Below, piece after piece: positions 40,812-49,539 of a DNA stretch of 64,000 bases; within the stretch, counting starts at the first letter, position 1; every line of letters begins with the position of its first letter. Where the stretch lies: the NCBI GenBank assembly GCA_036504995.1, contig DASXUG010000001.1, positions 124,001 through 188,000 on the forward strand, in the 5' to 3' direction. The stretch is from DASXUG01 sp036504995. Its GTDB lineage: Bacteria > Pseudomonadota > Gammaproteobacteria > Burkholderiales > Methylophilaceae. Below the pieces are notes generated by a model. That model did no database searches and was not told the DNA's origin. It saw only the letters and a list, made by a program, of their open reading frames with translations. Made by a program: the position numbers and the translations under genes.

Positions 40812-41576
40812 ATGAAACATTTAGCCAAGAAAAGGTTTGGGCAAAACTTTTTAACTGATCAAGCCATTATCAGTAGTTTAGTCGATGCTATTTCCCCGCA
40901 AGCGAATGACTTAATGGTGGAAATTGGCCCAGGATTAGGTGCGCTTACACAACCATTACTCAAGCAGCTCAATCATTTGCATGTGGTAGAAATTGATCGG
41001 GACATTATTGCGTGGATGCAAAGTTACTATCCTAAAGATAAAGTGACAATACATAACTCCGATGTGTTGAAGTTTGATTTTGCAACGATTGGCGAGCGTA
41101 TTCGCGTGGTGGGCAATCTACCATACAATATTTCCAGCCCTATTTTATTCAAGCTACTCGAAAATACCCATCAAATTATTGATATGCACTTTATGTTGCA
41201 AAAAGAAGTGGTCGAACGCATGGTTGCCGCCCCTTCAACCTCAGAATATGGGCGCTTGTCGGTCATGTTGCAATACCGTTTGCAAATGGAGTATTTGATT
41301 ACCGTGCCGCCAGAGGCCTTTGAACCAGCCCCCAAAGTAGAGTCTGCATTCGTGCGCTGCGTACCACATACGACACTGCCGTATCCAGCTAAAGATGAGA
41401 CTATATTTGCTAAAGTGGTACAAAGTGCTTTTGGGCAACGCCGTAAAACTTTACGTAATACCCTTAAAGGTTTGCTCGACGATACAGGATTTGAGCAATT
41501 GGGCATAGATTCACAATTGCGCGCAGAAAATCTTGGTTTGCAAGATTTTGTCGCAATTGCAAATCACTTGTCCTGA
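40812..41576 (+). CDS. rsmA: 16S rRNA dimethyladenosine methyltransferase
   Basis: A 254-residue Rossmann methyltransferase (KsgA) that dimethylates A1518 and A1519 of 16S rRNA, a late check of small-subunit assembly. Motifs: KKRFGQNFLTDQAII at the N-terminus, VEIGPGLGALTQPLL for SAM binding (about 36-50), VVEIDRD, and VVGNLPYNISSPI with the NLPY catalytic motif near 100-113. The C-terminal domain has AFGQRRKTLRNTLKG. The start is ATG 40812 or the GTG just before it at 40809, which abuts the pdxA stop. Secure. Confidence 0.97.
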   Translation: MKHLAKKRFGQNFLTDQAIISSLVDAISPQANDLMVEIGPGLGALTQPLLKQLNHLHVVEIDRDIIAWMQSYYPKDKVTIHNSDVLKFDFATIGERIRVVGNLPYNISSPILFKLLENTHQIIDMHFMLQKEVVERMVAAPSTSEYGRLSVMLQYRLQMEYLITVPPEAFEPAPKVESAFVRCVPHTTLPYPAKDETIFAKVVQSAFGQRRKTLRNTLKGLLDDTGFEQLGIDSQLRAENLGLQDFVAIANHLS

Positions 41577-41666
41577 TATAATTCTGAAAAACTGTTGGTT
41601 TAAGTACAAACATTAAAGTATTTGATATAAGCACTAAATTGATAAAGTCACGAAGGGGAGACTGCA

Positions 41667-42320
41667 ATGAGAATTATCTTACTAGGCGCACCAGGCGCTG
41701 GTAAAGGCACACAAGCCACTTTCATCAAAGAAAAATTCAATATTCCACAAATTTCTACAGGCGACATGTTGCGTGCTGCAGTTAAAGCTGGCACAGCGCT
41801 CGGCTTGGAAGCTAAAAGCTATATGGATAGCGGTGGTTTAGTGCCAGACGCTGTGATTATCGGCTTGGTAAGTGAGCGTATTAAAGATGCAGATTGCCAA
41901 AATGGATTTTTGTTTGACGGCTTTCCTCGTACCATCCCACAAGCAGAAGCCATGAAAAATGCAGGCGTAGGTATCGACTACGTAGTAGAAATTGACGTGC
42001 CTGATGAAGCTATTATTGAGCGTATGAGTGGTCGTCGCTCACACCCAGCGAGTGGACGCACCTACCATGTAAAATTTAACCCACCCAAGGTTGAAGGTAA
42101 AGACGACGTAACAGGTGAAGACTTAGTACAGCGTGATGATGACAAAGAAGAAGTGGTGAAAAACCGCCTCAATGTCTATCATACGCAAACCAAACAACTG
42201 GTTGGCTACTACTCGGATTGGGCGAACTCAGGCGTCGGTGGTGCCCCAAAATATGTAAAAGTACACGGCTTAGGTGAGATGAGCAGCATTAAAGAGGCCA
42301 TTTTTACTGCCTTAGTTTAA
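41667..42320 (+). CDS. adk: adenylate kinase
   Basis: A 217-residue enzyme interconverting ATP + AMP and 2 ADP. The P-loop GAPGAGKGTQ is at residues 7-16, with the AMP-binding STGDMLRAAVKAGT segment, the DGFPRTIPQAEAM motif near 84-96, and a long-form LID domain (RRSHPASGRTYHVKFNPPK, DDKEEVVKNRL) lacking zinc-binding cysteines. AAGGGGAG precedes the ATG. It is separated by 90 bases from rsmA and by about 180 from the PEP-CTERM gene. Secure. Confidence 0.98.
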   Translation: MRIILLGAPGAGKGTQATFIKEKFNIPQISTGDMLRAAVKAGTALGLEAKSYMDSGGLVPDAVIIGLVSERIKDADCQNGFLFDGFPRTIPQAEAMKNAGVGIDYVVEIDVPDEAIIERMSGRRSHPASGRTYHVKFNPPKVEGKDDVTGEDLVQRDDDKEEVVKNRLNVYHTQTKQLVGYYSDWANSGVGGAPKYVKVHGLGEMSSIKEAIFTALV

Positions 42321-42504
42321 TAATATTAGGGATAAAGGCATTAGTCCGAATGGACTATTGCTGGTGTGGAAACAGGTCGTTATTATGGCAGCCTACCAAG
42401 GTATACACTTATGGTATTGGTGCAAATGAATTTTTCGGTTGAGAACTTTCAAAGCTAGAGACTGCATTTGCAATATTAATTTACTTATAAAAAAGGAAGC
42501 AATG

Positions 42505-43008
42505 ATGAACGTAGTTAAAACGTTAGCATTGGTAGGCGCCTTATTTGCAGCGCAATCTGCAATGGCAGGTACTTACGATTTTGGCTTGATGGGGCCTCCA
42601 GATTCAAAGACAATTACTGCTACTTCTGATTCAATTTTTGTAGCTGATAGTGACACATTTACATTTAGTATTAATGCTGACGCTAATGTAGCTGGCAGCG
42701 CACCAAACGTACCTTTGGCCATTTCATGGTTTAAAGTAACAGGTGTTGCAGTTTGGAGTGTTGCGTTACTTGACTCAACCAATACACAAATTGGCGCAAC
42801 AGACTACACTACAGATAACTTCTCATTCGCTAATCTTAGCGCTGGTGCTTACTCTTTGGTAGTTAAAACATCTGGTAATACAAATTACAGCGTAACTTTA
42901 ACAACTGCGCCTGTTGCAACAGCAGTTCCAGAGCCAGAAGCTTACGCAATGATGTTAGCTGGTTTAGGTTTAGTAGGTTTTGCGGCACGTCGTAAATTCT
43001 CAGCTTAA
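42505..43008 (+). CDS. PEP-CTERM sorting-signal protein
   Basis: A 167-residue exported protein from the second of two ATGs, seven bases after AAGGAAG. It has a signal peptide (LALVGALFAAQSAMA), a mature Ser/Thr/Asn/Ala-rich beta-type region, and a typical PEP-CTERM tail: VPEPEAYAMMLAGLGLVGFA followed by ARRKFSA. This tail directs processing by exosortase/EpsH in exopolysaccharide-forming Gram-negative bacteria. The PEP motif, single helix and basic end are all visible. The mature part is not recognised. No exosortase gene lies in this window. A strong terminator follows, so it is monocistronic. Confidence 0.9.
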   Translation: MNVVKTLALVGALFAAQSAMAGTYDFGLMGPPDSKTITATSDSIFVADSDTFTFSINADANVAGSAPNVPLAISWFKVTGVAVWSVALLDSTNTQIGATDYTTDNFSFANLSAGAYSLVVKTSGNTNYSVTLTTAPVATAVPEPEAYAMMLAGLGLVGFAARRKFSA

Positions 43009-43031
43009 TCAGATTTTGCATTAAATAAAAT

Positions 43032-43060
43032 AAAAACCCGCTTCGGCGGGTTTTTATTTT
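43032..43060 (+). terminator. terminator of the PEP-CTERM gene
   Basis: AAAAACCCGC-TTCG-GCGGGTTTTTATTTT: a GC stem with a stable TTCG loop and a T-run. It lies 24 bases past the stop codon. Confidence 0.95.
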
Positions 43061-43099
43061 ATGCTCTTAAAAGTATTAATCATTTTATAAAGTATTGTT

Positions 43100-43441
43100 A
43101 TGACTCAATTACCCCCATGCCCTCAATGTCAATCTGAATACACCTATGAAGATGGTGATAATTATGTATGCCCTGAGTGTGCTCACGAGTGGAGCAAAAC
43201 TACTAGTGCAGAGTCCGGCGAAGCTAATAAAGTGATACGTGATGCAAATGGTAATGTGCTTCAAGATGGCGACACTATTACCGTGATTAAAGACTTGAAA
43301 GTGAAAGGCTCTTCTTCGTTGGTGAAGGTTGGCACCAAGGTGAAAAATATCCGTTTAGTCGATGGTGATCACGACATTGATTGCAAGATAGACGGTTTTG
43401 GTGCGATGAAACTGAAGTCTGAGTTTGTGAAAAAGGCTTAA
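43100..43441 (+). CDS. yjdM: PhnA/YjdM family zinc-ribbon protein
   Basis: A 113-residue protein closely resembling E. coli YjdM (111 residues). An N-terminal zinc ribbon has CPQCQSEYTYEDGDNYVCPEC (residues about 7-27, CxxC twice). A small SH3-like domain follows with KVIRDANGNVLQDGDTITVI, DLKVKGSSS and KLKSEFVKKA at the end. It was named PhnA for its position near phosphonate genes, but a phosphonoacetate role is not established for this type. It is cytosolic, with no related genes nearby. Family secure, function unclear. Confidence 0.95.
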   Translation: MTQLPPCPQCQSEYTYEDGDNYVCPECAHEWSKTTSAESGEANKVIRDANGNVLQDGDTITVIKDLKVKGSSSLVKVGTKVKNIRLVDGDHDIDCKIDGFGAMKLKSEFVKKA

Positions 43442-43492
43442 GCCTTTTAGCATTCCTATTTTTGCGTGGATATTTAGCAATATGATATTTCG

Positions 43493-45427
43493 CTAAATAT
43501 CTGCCTTATCAAAAAACTTAACCACTTGCGGTTGTGGTAGTTGCAAAATGTTTTTTCTTACTTTGCCCATTACGTGCATTTCACAGGGTTTGCAGTCAAA
43601 TTTAAGCGTATAGCGGTCATTGCCGCTAATCAGCGTCATAGGCTCTGCCGTTACCGTACCTTGCACACCGATCACGCCCTTGGCCTCTTTGGGGCACAAG
43701 CCGTGGCTGTAGCGTAGGCAATGTTTGGTAATCATCACAGGCACTTCGCCCAACTCTTCATTGGATTCATAAGCTTTTGCGATGATTTTTACGCCATGTT
43801 TTTGGTAAAAAGCGCGCGCTTGCTGGTTATAAACATTGGCAAGATAAGTGAGCGTATCTTCTGGATAGGTCGCAGGAGGCTCAATGGCAGCGCGCCTAGT
43901 TGGTCGGTCGTAGCCCAATGCGCGGACCTGCATCAGTTGATCAATGGCTTCACGCCGTAAGTTGTTAACTACGGAGGCTGGCAAAAACCAAGCTTGGCTG
44001 ATTTCTAAATGGACCGCTTTTATAATAAAGTCGGTGCTGCCTAATTTGCTTAAATTGTCTTTTAGGTTGGTCTCGGCTTTGTGGCTATCGTTGGCGACTT
44101 GTTTTTCTGCAACACATTGTGCGGTGGTGCTAAACCCATGTTCATCTGTGAGGGTAAGTGCAAAACCTTCACGTGTTTCGTAAAGTGTCATCTCGACAGC
44201 GATTTTTCGGCTGGCGGATTCTTTCTCCAGCAGGCGCATAAAAGCGTGGTCGCGGTTGCGATAAATCATGGTGTTGTTGCGAATATCAACAGGCATTTCG
44301 TTCGGGTACAGTCTTTGACTTTGTTTGGAGCTGCTTTGAACAGTATTCACACGCAAGCCAACTAGCGCTTTATGCACATCAAAAAAACATACGCCATCAC
44401 CATTATGCAGATCAATATCGGTGGCAACTTCAATAAAATCCTTGCCCACTTTTGTGACTTTGCCTAGTTCTTCGCCTGCAAATTTGGGGGTATCAAATGC
44501 ACCGATGTCGGCTTGGCGACCGTTGGCGAAATAATCTGTAGCACTACGGTTAAAGGTTTTTTCTGGCTGTGGGGTAAAGGTGTAAGTCGCGTATCCTGCG
44601 GATGTTTTCGCATATTCTGGCATATCTAACAAAATGTCATCCAACAACTGGCGATAATGTGCAGTGGCATTTTTTACATAGGGTAAATCTTTGTAGCGAC
44701 CTTCAATTTTAAAGCTACTGATCCCTGCATCAATTAATGCGCGTAAGTTGGCACTTTGATCGTTATCTTTCATGGACAGATAGTGTTTGTCTTTGCCGAT
44801 GATGCGGCCTTTTTGGTCTTCTAAAGTATAAGGCAGGCGACACTCTTGTGAACATTCGCCACGGTTAGCGCTACGCCCTGTATGTGCGTGGCTGATAAAA
44901 CATTGACCGCTAAATGCGACACATAATGCACCGTGGATAAAATATTCCAAATTGGCCGTGGTCGCATCTGCAATTTGCTTGACGGTACGAATATCCAGTT
45001 CACGTGCCAGCACCAGTTGACTAAAGCCGACTTGGTCTAAAAATTGTGCTTTTTCGACGGTACGAATATCGGTTTGTGTGCTTGCATGTAGTTGAATGGG
45101 CGGTAAATCCATTTCCAATAAGCCCATGTCTTGTACGATCAGTGCGTCCACACCGGCTTCGTACAACTGATGTACCAATTGGCGCACACCCTCAAGCTCG
45201 TTGTCATGAAAAATGGTATTGAGTGCTACGAAAACTTCGGCATGATAGCGATGTGCGTGTTTAGCTAAGCGTGCAATATCCATTACTGAGTTAGGCGCCT
45301 TGGCGCGCGCACCAAAGGCAGGGCCACCAATATAGACTGCATCCGCACCATGGTTGATGGCTTCAATGCCGAAATCGGCATTTTTAGCAGGGGCGAGGAG
45401 TTCGAGGTGGCGACGGGAGAGCTTCAT
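43493..45427 (-). CDS. rlhA: 23S rRNA C2501 hydroxylase, U32 peptidase family
   Basis: A 644-residue protein matching the long U32 form of E. coli RlhA/YdcP (about 653). The N-terminal barrel has LELLAPAKNADFGIEAINHG, ADAVYIGGPAFGAR and VDALIVQDMG. The family cysteine cluster is GALCVAFSGQCFISHA and RGECSQECRLPY near 165-200. A C-terminal DUF3656-type region ends with two further pairs, HCLRYSHGLCPKE and KFDCKPCEMH. RlhA hydroxylates cytidine 2501 in 23S rRNA; an iron-sulfur cluster on the cysteines is likely for U32 enzymes. Despite the family name, proteolysis is not expected. The close match over full length favours RlhA over TrhP. Confidence 0.92.
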   Translation of the reverse strand: MKLSRRHLELLAPAKNADFGIEAINHGADAVYIGGPAFGARAKAPNSVMDIARLAKHAHRYHAEVFVALNTIFHDNELEGVRQLVHQLYEAGVDALIVQDMGLLEMDLPPIQLHASTQTDIRTVEKAQFLDQVGFSQLVLARELDIRTVKQIADATTANLEYFIHGALCVAFSGQCFISHAHTGRSANRGECSQECRLPYTLEDQKGRIIGKDKHYLSMKDNDQSANLRALIDAGISSFKIEGRYKDLPYVKNATAHYRQLLDDILLDMPEYAKTSAGYATYTFTPQPEKTFNRSATDYFANGRQADIGAFDTPKFAGEELGKVTKVGKDFIEVATDIDLHNGDGVCFFDVHKALVGLRVNTVQSSSKQSQRLYPNEMPVDIRNNTMIYRNRDHAFMRLLEKESASRKIAVEMTLYETREGFALTLTDEHGFSTTAQCVAEKQVANDSHKAETNLKDNLSKLGSTDFIIKAVHLEISQAWFLPASVVNNLRREAIDQLMQVRALGYDRPTRRAAIEPPATYPEDTLTYLANVYNQQARAFYQKHGVKIIAKAYESNEELGEVPVMITKHCLRYSHGLCPKEAKGVIGVQGTVTAEPMTLISGNDRYTLKFDCKPCEMHVMGKVRKNILQLPQPQVVKFFDKADI

Positions 45428-45700
45428 GTTGAACGGGGCTAACGGATAATTTAAAACTATAACATTTTCTATCCAAGATTAGGGTGGTCAGTGAAATGAT
45501 GCATGATTGATTTCTGTATAGACTTAATTTTTGGATAGATACTTCAGAATAAATGGATTAAAAATTTGAATGCTAGTGTACAAGCCTTAAGACTTGGATA
45601 TACTTGATATTGCAAGCCTAACGAATATATAAAGATTGGGTGTCTATCAGTAACTGCTTATTGATAACAACCCAGTGACGAAATCGGGTAAATTTGAGCC

Positions 45701-47308
45701 ATGAGTTTTTTTAAGAATTTATTATCACAATGGCGCAGCAGCCTAATCTTTAAAGCGATTATCAAGATTGCATTAATCGGTCTTGGTGTGCTTTTCATTT
45801 TTTCTATTATTAGCTTTTACGCAGTCAAGCAACTGGAGTCTAGTCATGCACAAGACCACGTTGCGCAACTAATACCTACTGTAGAAAGTACAGTGCGTAT
45901 TGCTTGTTATTTAAAAGATCAGCGTTTAGCCAATGAAATTGCTAAAGGGTTAATGAGCAATTTATCTGTAGCTGGCGTGCGAATTACGGCGTATGGCAAA
46001 GTTTTGGCCGAGGTTAAAAACAACTATATCGATATTGACCAAGTTAACCCAAGCCAGCGCATAAGTAAAAAAGTAAGTTCGATTATTGATAGTGAAGTCA
46101 ATATCGGGGAAATTATCATTGTTTCAGACAAGGCTTATATACAGGCTCAAGCTAGTAGTTATTCATCATTGGTGGCGCTTATTTTGTGTATTGCCGTAGT
46201 TTTATCTACAGCACTGATTGCTTTTATTGTATTGCGCAATATCTTGCAACCTATCAAGCTGTTTGCCAGCAATTTACACAGATTTGATCCGCAATCTATG
46301 CAGCGATTAGAACCGCCTGCTGAGCATAAAGCGGACGAGTTAGGCAGCCTTGCCGATGACTTTAATAGCCTGATTGATCGCGCTGCCGTGATACAAAAGC
46401 GAGAGCGCTTTTTAACAAAGCAGATTGAGCAGAACGATCGGAAATTTAGGGTGCTGGTAGAGAACTCGGTGATTGGTTTGTTTGAAGTCAACGAAGCAGG
46501 GGAGTTATTAAGTGCTAATAGTGCTTTTTATACCATTTTTAATATTCCAGAAGATAGAAAAGATGAGCCACACACCCTCAATCTAAAGCAGTTATTGCCA
46601 AGTGATGCTAATCGTATTGCTAAGATGGTTAATCGCGTATCTCTGGATAAAATACAGCAAAAGCAAGAGTTTGAGATGATCTCTCGCCTAAGTAAAACCA
46701 GCTCATGGCTACAAATGATATTGGAATATGGTGAGAATGGTGCAATTCAAGGCTTGGTACATGATGTGACTGACCATAAAAAGAAAGCGCTGGAAACGCA
46801 ATCAATGTTGGAACGTGACACGCTGACGGGCGCCTATAATCGACGCGGGATGTATGCAAGACTGGATGCCGTATATGAGGCTTTTGTATCTGATAACAAC
46901 CATGGCTTTACCATTATGCTGGTTGACTTAGATTGGTTTAAACAGGTTAATGATACCTATGGGCACGAAGCGGGTGATATAGTGCTTACTATCGTTACGC
47001 GTCGCTTAGAGTCTATATTGCGTGATGATGACACGATTGCGCGGCTGGGTGGTGATGAGTTCTTGTTGATACTGCCTACGCTCAAAATACGGGAGTGGGC
47101 AACGCATTTGGGTGAGCGTATTATCGGTTCGCTCATGAGCGAAATTAATATCGGTGAAGGCCGTATTGTAAAAATTGGCGCGAGTATTGGCGTAGCCACT
47201 AGCCACGCCAAAGACACCAGTATGGATATGCTGCTTAAACGCGCGGATGCTGCAATGTACAGTGCTAAGCGTGCAGGTAAGTGCCAACTTTACTATTCAG
47301 ATTATTAG
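45701..47308 (+). CDS. membrane diguanylate cyclase with HAMP and PAS
   Basis: A 535-residue sensor enzyme. Membrane helix 1 is at about 18-40, a small periplasmic domain at about 41-150, helix 2 at about 155-178, a HAMP linker at about 180-235, a PAS domain at about 248-360 (VLVENSVIGLFEVNEAGEL) and GGDEF at about 368-533. The catalytic motif GGDEF is intact at 450-454, and an RxxD inhibitory site (RDDD, 441-444) is present, so it should make c-di-GMP with product feedback. The signal is unknown. A 16-bp inverted repeat covers its last codons. The 273 bases before it hold no c-di-GMP riboswitch or other element I recognise. Confidence 0.94.
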   Translation: MSFFKNLLSQWRSSLIFKAIIKIALIGLGVLFIFSIISFYAVKQLESSHAQDHVAQLIPTVESTVRIACYLKDQRLANEIAKGLMSNLSVAGVRITAYGKVLAEVKNNYIDIDQVNPSQRISKKVSSIIDSEVNIGEIIIVSDKAYIQAQASSYSSLVALILCIAVVLSTALIAFIVLRNILQPIKLFASNLHRFDPQSMQRLEPPAEHKADELGSLADDFNSLIDRAAVIQKRERFLTKQIEQNDRKFRVLVENSVIGLFEVNEAGELLSANSAFYTIFNIPEDRKDEPHTLNLKQLLPSDANRIAKMVNRVSLDKIQQKQEFEMISRLSKTSSWLQMILEYGENGAIQGLVHDVTDHKKKALETQSMLERDTLTGAYNRRGMYARLDAVYEAFVSDNNHGFTIMLVDLDWFKQVNDTYGHEAGDIVLTIVTRRLESILRDDDTIARLGGDEFLLILPTLKIREWATHLGERIIGSLMSEINIGEGRIVKIGASIGVATSHAKDTSMDMLLKRADAAMYSAKRAGKCQLYYSDY

Positions 47309-47329
47309 TGCGCTCTGAATAGTAAAGTT
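47286..47329. repeat. 16-bp perfect inverted repeat over a stop codon
   Basis: Arms 47286-47301 and 47314-47329 are exact reverse complements (AACTTTACTATTCAGA on the left) with a 12-base loop. The left arm codes for the last residues of the diguanylate cyclase, and its TAG stop is in the loop. It lies between convergent genes and may end transcription or guard the mRNA 3' end; no T-run. Confidence 0.75.
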
Positions 47330-47383
47330 TAGTCAAAAACCAGACAACAGACTCACTCACGGTGGCCTAGTTGAGCTGTATTA

Positions 47384-48622
47384 CTATAATCCAGCTTTTG
47401 CTTGCTCCTCTAACACACCTTCTTCCACACCTGCGGCTTCGGTGAGTTTTGCTACATTATCTTTGGTAAAGAAACCATCAAAGTCGCCATAGCGCTGCAC
47501 GTACTCAATAATGAGTGAGGAGTGCTCTGAAGCGTTTGAGAAAATTTGTTTCAAGCCTTCTTCACGTGAGCCAATCACATCAAGTAAGAAGCCTTTGCCT
47601 TGGTTGGCAATTTGTTTCACAATAAATTCAATGTTTTCTAGACCATCTCGCTCACCATCTTTCACTGCAATTGCGATGTGGTGCAGGCGAGGGCCGTAGT
47701 TACGTACAAATGTTTCCGTTGGCGAGGGCAGTTGTTCTAAGTGGTTCACAAAGTAGGGCGTATTGTTCGCCGTAAAAACCTTGGCTGGGCTCTTTGATTC
47801 TGGAAACTGGTGCACACTCTTAGTGACGTTGGTGGAGGAGTTTTGATCCCAGATATTATAAGCGCCCCAGAAATAATAGCTCGACCATGATAGATATTCC
47901 AAAATCGCCACCTCGCGGTTTTGGCTGTAAACCCGTGTCGCCAAATGATCTACTGGAAGCAGTAAGTCATCAATACGCAGTTTTGTTTGTGCTTCTTTCG
48001 CGGCTAAGTAGGCTTCCTGTACGTCTGGGCGAATGACGCTCATGCCCAGTGCGTATACGCGTAGCTCGTTGGGCTGGCGCTCTAAGTAACCGACAATGTT
48101 GTGTGTGTAAGGCGATGGTTTGCTAATCGCTACGTTACCTGGCAATTCTAATTTGCGCACTTCATCTTGAGAGAAAAAGCGAAATTCGCGTTCCTCCTGT
48201 AAACGTACCACATCATGCATATTGCTTACCCGAATAATCTCGCCCATGTAACGGCTATTGGGTTTCTTGGCGCCCACTGGGTAAATCTCATTTAACGCAC
48301 GGAAGATGCCACGGAAATTGGGGTCCTTCACTTCGCGAATGATTAAATCGGGTGAGTTAAGGTCTATGCGTAGAATATGTGTCCAATGCTTTTCACTCTC
48401 GAGTGTAACCAAGTAGTGGTAAGGAGTCATCAAGGACATTTCTGCGATATATTGGATGGAGTGATCTGGATCCACTGTAATCATGAGCGCATCAATCTCG
48501 TGAATCATCGCGGTGAGGCCCATGCGATCACGCTCTTCTAATAGTTTGACTAGGTATTCTTCAAAGAATGCGGAGTTTTCTTTGTCGCCATGGCGAGCAT
48601 AATTGAGGGAGTTATAGTGCAT
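47384..48622 (-). CDS. VOC-fold, HPPD-like putative dioxygenase
   Basis: A 412-residue cytosolic protein I assign only to fold. The C-terminal half resembles the paired VOC domains of 4-hydroxyphenylpyruvate dioxygenase. LPVDHLATRV (His226), RLHHIAIAV (His314/315) and LIIEYVQR (Glu373) give the two-His-one-carboxylate iron site, and the tail YGDFDGFFTKDNVAKLTEA resembles the HPPD tail. The first 200 residues are different and unrecognised. It is the fourth gene after the ATP-grasp, alpha-E and transglutaminase genes, 39 bases from the last. That context does not suggest tyrosine breakdown, so its substrate is unknown. An enzyme role is inferred. Confidence 0.6.
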   Translation of the reverse strand: MHYNSLNYARHGDKENSAFFEEYLVKLLEERDRMGLTAMIHEIDALMITVDPDHSIQYIAEMSLMTPYHYLVTLESEKHWTHILRIDLNSPDLIIREVKDPNFRGIFRALNEIYPVGAKKPNSRYMGEIIRVSNMHDVVRLQEEREFRFFSQDEVRKLELPGNVAISKPSPYTHNIVGYLERQPNELRVYALGMSVIRPDVQEAYLAAKEAQTKLRIDDLLLPVDHLATRVYSQNREVAILEYLSWSSYYFWGAYNIWDQNSSTNVTKSVHQFPESKSPAKVFTANNTPYFVNHLEQLPSPTETFVRNYGPRLHHIAIAVKDGERDGLENIEFIVKQIANQGKGFLLDVIGSREEGLKQIFSNASEHSSLIIEYVQRYGDFDGFFTKDNVAKLTEAAGVEEGVLEEQAKAGL

Positions 48623-48661
48623 GTTTGAGTGACCTGTTGCTAAAATGAAAAAAGAAAGGGA

Positions 48662-49468
48662 CTATTGTTGTGATTGTTGCTGGATTTGTTCTACTTGTAC
48701 ACTGACTTTCATGGCTTCATCCCCGCCGCCTACGCGCATGCCGCTGACGGGGGAAGCCTCACGGTAATCCAAGCCTACGGCAAGGCGTACATGTTTACCA
48801 TTGGTTTTACATTGATTTAATACATCAAAACTTTGCCAGCCTAAGCCCTCGAGCCATATATCTGCCCATGCATGACTTTCCATTTGGCGAGCATCATCAG
48901 TAAATAGATAGCCACTGACGTAACGTGCTGGTATGCCAATTTCACGACAACACGCAAGTAAAACGTGCGTTTGATCTTGGCAAACGCCCTCGCCCAAAGC
49001 AAAGGCTTGTGCGGCCGTGGTTTTAACCTCAGTGCTACCTTTGACATAAGCAATTTTTGCTTTGATTTGTTTCATCATCAATAAAATCAATTCGGCACTT
49101 TTAGCTTGTTTGGCAAATGTTGCGGCAAACGCTTTAACCGCGTTATCAGGTTGTGTCAGTGGGGTTTGCCGCAAATAAATGGGTAACGGGATAGTTTCTA
49201 GCATGGCTGTTTCAACGATATTGGTTTCAACTTCGCCAAAAGCAGTGATGCTGACTTCTTGGTGCGGGTTATCTATCACCAAGGTTTGTGTGACGTTACC
49301 ATGTGCATCTTCAAATGTGTGTAAATTGCCGTTGACGCGCACATCCCAATGTAACAAACGCTGCCCATGTGCGTTTTGAGGAGTTAACCGCAATTGCTGT
49401 ATGGTGTAATCCACTACTTCACTATAGGCATAATGCGTTTTATGTTCTATTTTGAGTAACATAATCAA
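48662..49468 (-). CDS. transglutaminase-like protease-fold protein
   Basis: A 268-residue protein. An N-terminal beta domain (about 3-90, LKIEHKTHYAYSEVVDYTIQ and HGNVTQTLVI) precedes a transglutaminase-like domain with GEGVCQDQTHVLLACCREIG (catalytic Cys), ESHAWADIWLEGLGWQSFDV (His, then Asp in FDV), so the Cys-His-Asp triad is complete. A C-terminal stretch follows with GLDYREASPVSGMRVGGGDE. Such proteins are encoded with alpha-E and circularly permuted ATP-grasp proteins in many bacteria. The cluster is thought to make or cut a peptide bond on an unknown target. Probably cytosolic, as no signal peptide is visible. Confidence 0.88.
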   Translation of the reverse strand: MIMLLKIEHKTHYAYSEVVDYTIQQLRLTPQNAHGQRLLHWDVRVNGNLHTFEDAHGNVTQTLVIDNPHQEVSITAFGEVETNIVETAMLETIPLPIYLRQTPLTQPDNAVKAFAATFAKQAKSAELILLMMKQIKAKIAYVKGSTEVKTTAAQAFALGEGVCQDQTHVLLACCREIGIPARYVSGYLFTDDARQMESHAWADIWLEGLGWQSFDVLNQCKTNGKHVRLAVGLDYREASPVSGMRVGGGDEAMKVSVQVEQIQQQSQQ

Positions 49469-49539
49469 ACAGCCTGTTTAGATAGAAAATTGATCAATGG
49501 TGTAGGGTTTGAGCACATGTCCTGAGCTTGGTTCTGCAA

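Noticed and set aside
42385..42429. A 14-residue ORF upstream of the PEP-CTERM gene
   Set aside because: No ribosome-binding site and too short to separate from chance.
43493..45427. Collagenase-like protease or TrhP for the U32 protein
   Set aside because: Length and the full-length sequence pattern, including the long C-terminal region with two Cys pairs, match RlhA (YdcP) rather than the short U32 members.
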